A DNA stretch of 26,014 bases from JAZDGX01 sp964482205 (lineage in GTDB: Bacteria > Eisenbacteria > RBG-16-71-46 > CAIMUX01 > WJJG01). Shown one piece after another: positions 1-6,505 of the stretch. The notes beneath the pieces are model-generated. The model ran no database searches. It was not told the DNA's origin and was given only the letters and a program-made list of their open reading frames with translations. The number at the start of each line of letters is the position of its first letter. Position 1 is the stretch's first letter. The stretch lies in NCBI GenBank assembly GCA_964482205.1, contig CAYZWI010000023.1, forward strand, positions 1 to 26,014, given 5' to 3'. Position numbers and translations under genes: made by a program.

Positions 1-230
1 TCGAGAGCTTAGCGGGGGTCCGTTACGACGGCCAATCTATTAATGGTGTGGGCCTCCGGCTGGTGCCGGTGGCTTTCAAAGCCCGCAGTGGAGCGCTTGT
101 GCCCGTCCGAGCCCCACGGACGCCCTGGGGAGCCCCGATGGTGAAAGTGGCTGTGGGAGGCTGATCAGCCTGCATGCAAGGGCGGCTCCACCCAAAAGTT
201 CACTCCTTCCGAACTCGTCACTCCGTGCCG
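1..230. other. Unassigned flank left of the IS1380 element
   Basis: I see no convincing gene in this stretch. It contains short GC-rich hairpins (56-69 and 105-121) and one weak tRNA-like arrangement, which I rejected. The flank ends where the left inverted repeat of the IS1380 element begins, so it is the target DNA on that side. Any gene that was here may be interrupted or may lie outside the window. Confidence 0.4.
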
Positions 231-1950
231 CCTAGCCCGCATTTCTCACCAAGGGTAGCGAGAACGGTAGAGAGGGCTCGGGACGAGGGTGATCAGCCCG
301 ATACCCGGGCGCTTTTCACTCGTCGGTGCGTGGAGAGAGGCTCGAGCGATCGCACTTGCCGGGCATGAAGTCGCTGACTTCGAGGGTGGGGCATAGTGGC
401 CCCTGATTTGGATAGGGGTGGCGGTCGATCAGGCGCAGCGGCAGGTCAGACAGGTAACGGGCCATCTCTCAGATTGCGCAGGACTTGCCAGAACGTTTCC
501 GCATACGGATAGCCGCTGGCCATCCGGAAGCGGACGCGCCTGACGCTCAGGCTGACCAGCGCCCCGATTTTGAGCAGTTTCAGGCGGATCGTGCCACACT
601 GCGCCCGCGCCAGTTCGGTACCTCTCAGGCCCACCCGCCTCAGATAGTGCAGGAGTACGTAGGCGAAGCTCGAGAAGTAGAGGCGCAGCTGATTCGACCG
701 CATGGTCGCTGCACTCGTCCGATCCGCAAAAAGATCCAGCTGCTGCTCCTTGATCCGGTTCTCCATGTCGCCGCGGGCGCAGTAGATGCCCTCGTAGAGG
801 TCTCGCGGCGGCACTTGGTCGAGAGAGGTGACCACGAACCGGGGGTTGGGACCCTTCGGCAGGTACTCGGCCTTGGCAACAACGTGCCGCGACCGGCTCC
901 AGGAGGATCGGGTTCGGTAGCGGAAGGCCGCGAAGAAGCGCGCCGCCTGCCCCGTGCGTCCGTAGCGCCGCCGCGCGCGCTTCATCGGCTTCGCCAGTCT
1001 CCGGATCAGTCGCGCGTTCTTCGCCAGCCCGAAGACGTAGTCGAGCCCATGCTCCTCGCACCACGCCATGAGCGCTTCCCGCGCGAACCCAGAGTCCGCC
1101 CGCAACACGATCTGCACCTTCGGCCAGCGTTCCCGGATCTGCGCAATCACCGGCGTCAACTCCTCCACCGTCCCGGCCGACGCATCCTGGTTCGCCGGCC
1201 GCAAGCGGGCGCGCAGCAGATGCTCGCCGCAGAAAACGTAGAGCGGCAGGAAGCAGTAGCACCCGTAGTAGCCGTGGAAGAACCGGCCCTCCTGCTCGCC
1301 ATGCACCGGGTCGTCGGTCACATCGAGATCGAGGATGATCTGCCGCGGGGCGTGCGCGTAGGACTCCAGGAACAGATCCACCAGCAGCCGATCGAGCTTC
1401 CCCGTGTCGTAGCCGATGCGGTGATAGCGATTGCGCCGCTCCTCGAGAGGCGCTTGCTCCAGACGGTTCAGCGTGCTCTTGCCGGCCAACGCATGCCCGC
1501 GATCCCGCTCCCGCACCCGGTCCTGCCCCAACGGATCGCCCTTGCCCACCAGCACGGCCAACAACGGATCGCTCCGCAGCTGCTCATGGTCGTTGAGATC
1601 TTCGTAGCCGAGCGCGATCCCATAGATCCGCTGAGCGACCAGCGAGGCAACCGAATGCTCGGCCCGGGATGGATCACGCCCGTCGCGGAAGCAGGCCGCG
1701 ATCCGCTCCATCATCCCGGTCGCAACCGCCGCCTCGCGCAGAAGCAGCCCGCCAGCGTCGCTCGTCACCTGGCCGGCATCGAACTGGGCCTCCACGCGCC
1801 GATGTCCAAGACCTTGGAATCCGATCTGAACTGGGGTACAGTCTGTCTGCACGGGCGGGCCTCCTGATTCGTTGTAGGTTTTTGCTCAAACCCTTCTTAA
1901 CGAATCTGCCCGCCCGTTGCTATCCCTTCTGGTGAGATATCCGGGCTAGG
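231..1950 (-). mobile_element. Complete IS1380-family insertion sequence
   Basis: The ends are imperfect inverted repeats. The left end starts CCTAGCCCGCATTTCTCACC at 231, and the complement of the right end starts CCTAGCCCGGATATCTCACC at 1950, giving 18 matches over 20 bases. The single minus-strand transposase gene lies between them. The 4-base flanks do not match (gccg on the left, cgat on the right), so no target duplication is visible; the copy may be old or may have recombined. About 215 non-coding bases separate the transposase stop from the left end. The right end lies about 140 bases upstream of the first protease gene. Confidence 0.85.
446..1852 (-). CDS. IS1380-family transposase (DDE)
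   Basis: This 468-residue protein is full length for an IS1380 transposase and shows no frameshift. Visible DDE-fold motifs are the acidic stretch LDLDVTDDPVHGEQEG near residue 175, RADSGF in the middle, and the C-terminal YCARGDMENRIKEQ carrying the glutamate. The opening DAGGLLLREA is also typical of the family. The enzyme acts on the terminal inverted repeats at 231 and 1950. The start is GTG at 1852, chosen because an AGGAGG ribosome site lies about 6 bases upstream. A long antisense reading frame covers the same DNA and is a high-GC artefact. The element is probably still competent, although mobility cannot be judged from sequence. Confidence 0.93.
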   Translation of the reverse strand: MQTDCTPVQIGFQGLGHRRVEAQFDAGQVTSDAGGLLLREAAVATGMMERIAACFRDGRDPSRAEHSVASLVAQRIYGIALGYEDLNDHEQLRSDPLLAVLVGKGDPLGQDRVRERDRGHALAGKSTLNRLEQAPLEERRNRYHRIGYDTGKLDRLLVDLFLESYAHAPRQIILDLDVTDDPVHGEQEGRFFHGYYGCYCFLPLYVFCGEHLLRARLRPANQDASAGTVEELTPVIAQIRERWPKVQIVLRADSGFAREALMAWCEEHGLDYVFGLAKNARLIRRLAKPMKRARRRYGRTGQAARFFAAFRYRTRSSWSRSRHVVAKAEYLPKGPNPRFVVTSLDQVPPRDLYEGIYCARGDMENRIKEQQLDLFADRTSAATMRSNQLRLYFSSFAYVLLHYLRRVGLRGTELARAQCGTIRLKLLKIGALVSLSVRRVRFRMASGYPYAETFWQVLRNLRDGPLPV

Positions 1951-1989
1951 CGATTTCGGGCACCCGGGCCGGAACGGTACGGCCGAGGG

Positions 1990-2093
1990 TTCGACAATTC
2001 GGTTGCCTCTCTCTGCCAGAGGGCTGAAGATCCTGGCGTGACTCTCCTCTGAGACTGTTCCCTTCCTCAAGTACGCGCGAAGGAGGTCCGCTC
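1990..2093 (+). promoter_or_regulatory. Leader of protease 1, duplicated before protease 2
   Basis: The 5' region of this gene is homologous to 6403-6505 upstream of protease 2. The last ~55 bases are nearly identical and begin GTGACTCTCCTCTGAGACTG. The shared part ends in an AAGGAGGT ribosome site at 2080-2087, six bases before the ATG. Further upstream TCGACAATTC here matches TTGACAATCC in the other copy, which could be a -35-like element, but I find no well-placed -10. The third protease gene lacks this leader, so the similarity reflects a duplication shared by the first two genes only. Confidence 0.5.
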
Positions 2094-4859
2094 ATGAGAA
2101 CATGGTTTTTCCTTTTGCTGGCTTCCGTGCTCCCGGTCTCCCTGGCCCACGCCGACTCAGACGACCTCTCGGGCGGCGTCCTCCTCGTCCACGCTCCTCC
2201 GGGGGTGGTCTACACGACCGGGACGGTCGCCTGGTGCGACTCGACCCATCTGGCCGACTGCGAAGATCAGGTGACCACCATCGAGGCCGAGACCGAGGCC
2301 GTCTGGTTCGTGCTGAGCGCCTGGGCCGAGGAGAAGAGCTTCACGGCGGTCGAGTTCGGCCTGGGCGACTTCGAGCCCGAGTCCTTCGTCTTCATGGCCG
2401 AGGGCATCTGCCTCGATGACGCGATGGCCATCAACTACCCGTCGGTGGAAGACTGGCCTGGCCCGAACACCGGGATCGCGCTCGCGGCCAACGGCGACGC
2501 GTGGACGGGCCAGCTCGTGCCCATCGCCTGGTTCGCAGGCTACAACTACGCCGAGGCGGACACGATTCCCTTGGTTGGGATGCAGTCGACCGACCATGCG
2601 GGGTGGGTGTCGGGTGAGTCGCGGACGAGCTACGACGCCGAGTGCCTGGGGGCGCTGGGGTTGGGAGTAGCCGGGATTGCCTGCTGTCCCGAGTCTGGAG
2701 TGGACGGCGACGGCGAGGAAGATTCCCATGACGAGAGCGGATCGACGGACTCCCAGAGTGGCGTGGATCACGGAGAAAGCCCTCTTGGCGATTCTCGCCG
2801 CAAGACTTTTGTTGAGTTGGCGACAAACTCCACGGACGAGTTCATCCAACTGGAGCGGACGCTGGAACGCGAGTACGGGCTCCGCGTGTATGTGGCTCTG
2901 GCGCCCGACGGCCTCTTCTGCCTGGCCTCTGAATCCCAGCGCAACGCTCTTCAGAACGAACACCAAGTGAATCTTGTTACAACAGAGCTCATCACGGACA
3001 TCTTGGACGAACCATTCCCAGCTCTCCGACCAGGAGACGCCGGAGTGGCCAGGTTCATCTGGAATCTGATGCTCACTTCGCCTCCTCCAGACGGCATCAC
3101 CATCGAGGAACCGCGAGTTCCCGACGTCGACTTTGAGGGGTTGCAGGGGGAGCCGCTCGGCCCTCCCCCTCCCGATCCCACTGGGCAGACGTCAGTCTTC
3201 TTGATTGGCAAAGTAGGAGTATCTCTGCTCTTTATGGAAAGCTTAGCGGACAATCCCTGCGATCCAGGGTCGGGCACTTACACGGAGAATTGGTCAGAAG
3301 TGGAAATGGGCGTTGCGACTATCCAGATCATGAACGGCTTGTGGGATCTGGCTGCCCTCGGCGAGCCCGACGCACATGTCGGCTTTGAATTCCTGGAGTA
3401 TCAGCTTGTGCACACGACCGTTGAGCCCATCACCCTGGATCACGATAGTACTACCTGGCGGTTTGAGGCGATGGACTCCCTTGGGTTCACCGAAGGGCAG
3501 TACATCTACCAGAGGGAACGGGCATTTGCGAACGCACGTCGGTCGCAGCACGAGACCGATTGGTACATTATCGCGTACGCAGTGGATGACAGCTGCGACA
3601 CGGACCACGCCTTCCGTGATGAGTGGATTTCCCACTCTCGTCCCTTTGGTCCTAGTATGACGATACTCTATAGAAACATGGGACATGGTCCAGAATATCT
3701 TCACAATATCGCCGCGCACGAAGCCTGCCATCTCTTCGGGGCTGTAGATGAATATGAAGGCGATGTGTGCACGACCAAGTATGGCTATCTGCAAGTGATA
3801 AATGGTAATGCGCACGATAGCCTTGGAGTCGCGTGTGTGCCGCCCCTTGTCCCATGCCTGATGGATCAATGGGACGTTGACTTCTGCCTCTGTCCCTACT
3901 CGCGTGCGCACATTGGGTGGAGGGATTCAATTCCTCCACAGGGAGTGCTCGACCCCATCAACCATCCCCTGGCGGCCAGATCCATGAAGATCGGCGTGGA
4001 GGAACCGCTCAGCCTCGGCAACTGGGTCGATATTCGTGATTCGACCGGTCTGTGGACAAAGCGCCTCGTGGCTTCGGCCCGTACTATGGACCAGGGTCAG
4101 ATGATATGGGACGGCATCGGCTATGACGGCGAGAAGAGACTGGGGGGCCGGTACGAGTGGAGGCGTTGCGGCGGGGAATGGATTGGTGGTTACTTGAGAA
4201 GAGATCGAGAGCCACCTGTGGTCGATTCGTTTTGGATCAACCCGCTAGTGGGGCCACCCGATCCGATCCTTGGTTATGACTGCAGGTTGAACCTGCGCTT
4301 CCTGGAGCCGGATAGGCACTCTTCCTGGGTGCGTGCCATAGCGGCACCCTACAGTCCCGGAATCGAGACGCATGTCATCTCAGACGAGTTCCTCTTGGAC
4401 ACGCCCGACTCAATTGGGCCAGTAGTTGTCGACATGGCCCTACCGGCCGAGGGGGCCTATACCATGCGTGTGCTCGTTTGGGATGGAGCGGGCAACTGGG
4501 ATAGCACGGCCACGATTCCCTTTGAGTACCGGCCCTCTGCCGTAGAAGGAGATCGCCCGTCCATGCGCCGGTCCGCGCTTTCTTCTGCGCAGCCTACTCC
4601 GGCCGGGGCAAGGGCCGTTGTGGCGTGGCGATTGAGGCCGACATCGGGTTTCCAGGGTCCAATCGAGATCATGATAATCACCGTGGAAGGAAGGCGTGTA
4701 CGGTCGTGGTCGGAGAGCTTAGATCAGCCGGAGAGTCTCACAATCGTCTGGGACGGCTTGGACGAGAATGGCTTGCAGGTGCCTTCCGGCACCTATTTTC
4801 TGAGGGTCAAAGATGTGGCCGGGAGAACGGTGACCGGTCATGCTATCATTGTAGAGTGA
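2094..4859 (+). CDS. Secreted metzincin-like metalloprotease with FlgD-like C-terminus (protease 1)
   Basis: This 921-residue protein is predicted to be exported. Residues 1-20 form a Sec signal peptide (MRTWFFLLLASVLPVSLAHA). Residues 21-199 are the N-terminal module shared with the other two proteases here; its six conserved cysteines are C48, C56, C106, C184, C197 and C198. An acidic Ser/Gly/Asp linker follows at about 201-235. The middle is unique to this protein and contains HEACHLFGAVDEY at 542-554, a HExxHxxGxxDE zinc site, followed by CLM near 588-590 that could be the Met-turn of a metzincin, then FCLC...IGW. Residues ~828-921 form a FlgD-like Ig domain with IVWDGLDENGLQVPSGTYFLRV, common at the C-terminus of secreted proteins. 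The ATG has a strong ribosome site. Substrate is unknown, and the family within the metzincins is uncertain. Confidence 0.8.
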   Translation: MRTWFFLLLASVLPVSLAHADSDDLSGGVLLVHAPPGVVYTTGTVAWCDSTHLADCEDQVTTIEAETEAVWFVLSAWAEEKSFTAVEFGLGDFEPESFVFMAEGICLDDAMAINYPSVEDWPGPNTGIALAANGDAWTGQLVPIAWFAGYNYAEADTIPLVGMQSTDHAGWVSGESRTSYDAECLGALGLGVAGIACCPESGVDGDGEEDSHDESGSTDSQSGVDHGESPLGDSRRKTFVELATNSTDEFIQLERTLEREYGLRVYVALAPDGLFCLASESQRNALQNEHQVNLVTTELITDILDEPFPALRPGDAGVARFIWNLMLTSPPPDGITIEEPRVPDVDFEGLQGEPLGPPPPDPTGQTSVFLIGKVGVSLLFMESLADNPCDPGSGTYTENWSEVEMGVATIQIMNGLWDLAALGEPDAHVGFEFLEYQLVHTTVEPITLDHDSTTWRFEAMDSLGFTEGQYIYQRERAFANARRSQHETDWYIIAYAVDDSCDTDHAFRDEWISHSRPFGPSMTILYRNMGHGPEYLHNIAAHEACHLFGAVDEYEGDVCTTKYGYLQVINGNAHDSLGVACVPPLVPCLMDQWDVDFCLCPYSRAHIGWRDSIPPQGVLDPINHPLAARSMKIGVEEPLSLGNWVDIRDSTGLWTKRLVASARTMDQGQMIWDGIGYDGEKRLGGRYEWRRCGGEWIGGYLRRDREPPVVDSFWINPLVGPPDPILGYDCRLNLRFLEPDRHSSWVRAIAAPYSPGIETHVISDEFLLDTPDSIGPVVVDMALPAEGAYTMRVLVWDGAGNWDSTATIPFEYRPSAVEGDRPSMRRSALSSAQPTPAGARAVVAWRLRPTSGFQGPIEIMIITVEGRRVRSWSESLDQPESLTIVWDGLDENGLQVPSGTYFLRVKDVAGRTVTGHAIIVE

Positions 4860-4889
4860 TTCGTGAGGATGCCTCAAGGGGATTACAAC

Positions 4890-6077
4890 ATGGCCACTTC
4901 AAATTGTCGGTTCTGGCTTCGCGACATGCTGCTGGCATTCCCATCGTTCTTTTTATGCGCCCTTTCCGAAGGGGCCACGCGCCTCGTTCCTACGGAGTAT
5001 CCCACTATCCAGGATGCGATCGACCACAGTTCCGAAGGGGACACCGTTCTCTTGTGTCCTGGCGTTTATCGGGGAGTTGGTAATCGAGACATCGAGTTGC
5101 GTGGCCTCGATCTCATCGTCACTTCTCAGGAGGGATCGGAGGAAACCATCATTGACTGCGAGCAAGCGGGTCGGGGTTTCTATCTGCATGAAGGGGAAAC
5201 TCGTGCCGCGCGAATCGAAGGCGTCACGATTCGGAATGGGTCTGCCACGACCGGGTTCGTGACTCGTGGGGGGGGCGTATATTGCGAACTGTCTTCGCCT
5301 ACCATCACAGATTGCAGAATCGAGAGGAATGAGGCTTTGCTTGCGGGGGGAGGTGTTTACCTCATGGGTTTTGCTGGCATTGTAGAGCGCTGCATTATCG
5401 CGGACAATATGGTCTACAGCGGTGCCGGTGGAGGAGGCATTTGCTTCGAATTCGGAGACGGAGAAATCACTGACTGCATCATCACGAGAAACTGGGGCTA
5501 TGAAGGAGGCGGCGTAAACTTCCACGGATTCGCTGCCAACCGACTCGTGGGCTGTTCCATTGTTGGCAACGGTGCAACTCACGGCGGGGGAGTCTACTCA
5601 GGCAACGCGGCCTATGTCGAAAGATGCGTCGTGTGGGGCAATGCCTCAGTCTTGAGCGCCGACCAGATGTACTGTTACTCGGCCGACTTTCGCTGCTGCG
5701 CGGTTGACACTTCTGATAGTTACTACATGCATGGCGTGCAATACGACGACGAATGTGTCTTCACCGACCCACTCTTCTGCGACCCAGCCCATGGGAATTG
5801 GTCCCTGGATGCGGGCTCACCCTGCTTGCCAGAGAACAGCCCATGCGGTCAGTTGATCGGAGCACTGGGCCAGGGTTGTGGCATCCCGACTCCGACCGGC
5901 GCTTGCTGTCTCGCTGGCGGGGTCTGCACTATCACGACCCAACAAGTATGCGAGGCGCAGCAAGGTCTCTACCTAGGTGACGGTACCGACTGCGAGCCGA
6001 ATCCCTGTCCGTCGTCGCCCACGCTGGAGACCACCTGGGGCGCGATGAAGGCGCTCTTCCGGGGGGACGCGAAGTAG
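4890..6077 (+). CDS. Secreted right-handed beta-helix protein 1 with Cys-rich module
   Basis: This gene follows protease 1 by about 30 bases and is probably co-transcribed with it. The ATG at 4890 is preferred over the upstream GTG at 4863 and ATG at 4869 because AAGGGG lies 8 bases before it and the product then opens with a plausible signal peptide (hydrophobic stretch LLAFPSFFLCALSEGA). The body, beginning EYPTIQDAIDHSSEGDTVLL and GNRDIELRG, is a pectate-lyase-like parallel beta-helix with repeated GGGVY and ITDCxIxxN turns. Near the C-terminus is a cysteine-rich segment (TGACCLAGGVCTITTQQVC...DGTDCEPNPCP) that I have seen in surface proteins of several environmental phyla. The last residues, ETTWGAMKALFRGDAK, match the end of the second beta-helix protein. 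It may be a binding or scaffold protein; no catalytic residues are evident. Confidence 0.8.
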   Translation: MATSNCRFWLRDMLLAFPSFFLCALSEGATRLVPTEYPTIQDAIDHSSEGDTVLLCPGVYRGVGNRDIELRGLDLIVTSQEGSEETIIDCEQAGRGFYLHEGETRAARIEGVTIRNGSATTGFVTRGGGVYCELSSPTITDCRIERNEALLAGGGVYLMGFAGIVERCIIADNMVYSGAGGGGICFEFGDGEITDCIITRNWGYEGGGVNFHGFAANRLVGCSIVGNGATHGGGVYSGNAAYVERCVVWGNASVLSADQMYCYSADFRCCAVDTSDSYYMHGVQYDDECVFTDPLFCDPAHGNWSLDAGSPCLPENSPCGQLIGALGQGCGIPTPTGACCLAGGVCTITTQQVCEAQQGLYLGDGTDCEPNPCPSSPTLETTWGAMKALFRGDAK

Positions 6078-6136
6078 GATCGCGGGGACGGACTCGCCGC
6101 GTCTGCATGGCTGCGGAAAGACCTTGATGCCCTGAA

Positions 6137-6175
6137 CGCCGACGACCCCTCGGGTTCCGAGAGGTCATCGGGGCG
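6137..6175. terminator. Hairpin between convergent ends, copy 1
   Basis: CGCCGACGACCCCTCGG pairs across a 3-base loop (gtt) with CCGAGAGGTCATCGGGGCG, with only a few mismatches. It sits between the plus-strand beta-helix gene and the minus-strand gene remnant, where a bidirectional terminator is expected. There is no clear T-tract, so Rho-independent action is uncertain. The stem is conserved in the second copy while the loop differs (cta there), which fits selection for the structure. Confidence 0.55.
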
Positions 6176-6190
6176 CGTGTGCAGCGAGAT

Positions 6191-6276
6191 CTACGCCGTC
6201 CGAATCCCGCTCATGATCACCTTCACCGCCGCCTCGTCGTTGCGAGCTGCGGCCACCAGAAGCGTCCGGGCGAACT
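6191..6276 (-). pseudogene. 3' remnant of the small RHH-like gene
   Basis: Reading right to left, this encodes FARTLLVAAARNDEAAVK VIMSGIRTA and a stop, identical to the C-terminus of the intact gene at 11596-11913. The upstream part of that gene is missing; from 6277 on the sequence is unrelated. A long open frame continues from here to 7009 on the minus strand, but beyond 6276 it is unrelated sequence and then the shadow of protease 2. It is therefore a severed gene end left by the duplication of the unit. Confidence 0.8.
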
Positions 6277-6402
6277 CAATCACCCGTGAGTACGAGCGAG
6301 GCGTGCGATCCTGCGCAAAATGACCGTCGCGCAACGTGAGATCTGCATCGGTCTCGGGCCGACCCATGTCCTGGGTACCGGGCGAGGGGCGATCGATGCA
6401 GA

Positions 6403-6505
6403 ATTGACAATCCAGTTGCGTCTCCAGCGCTGAAAGCCCAGAATAATCAAGTGACTCTCCTCTGAGACTGTTCCGTTCCTGAAGTACGCGCGAAGGAGGT
6501 CCATT
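6403..6505 (+). promoter_or_regulatory. Leader of protease 2, copy of the protease 1 leader
   Basis: This is homologous to 1990-2093; the last ~55 bases before the start differ at only a few positions. It contains a TTGACA hexamer at 6404-6409 but no -10 at standard spacing. The AAGGAGGT ribosome site lies about seven bases before the GTG start. Sequence between 6277 and 6402 has no recognised feature. Confidence 0.5.

Larger units (their letters stand above)
6025..6276. repeat. Duplicated 3' segment, copy 1
   Basis: This stretch is nearly identical to 11427-11681, with a few substitutions and single-base indels. It covers the last ~17 codons of the beta-helix gene, the intergenic hairpin, and the 3' end of the small minus-strand gene. 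Homology stops abruptly at 6276, inside that small gene. The copy marks the right border of the first secreted-protein unit. Confidence 0.85.

Noticed and set aside
50..121. tRNA-Sec-like arrangement: hairpin CCGGC/GCCGG, GGC-TTTCAAA-GCC with a TCA anticodon, and a 5-bp stem with 7-base loop at 105-121
   Set aside because: The anticodon stem has mismatches, the last loop lacks the GTTCGA-type T-loop, and no matching acceptor strands or CCA are found.
485..1867. Long plus-strand open frame of 460 codons
   Set aside because: It is antisense to the intact IS1380 transposase and its product is a low-complexity Arg/Pro/His-rich sequence; a high-GC artefact.
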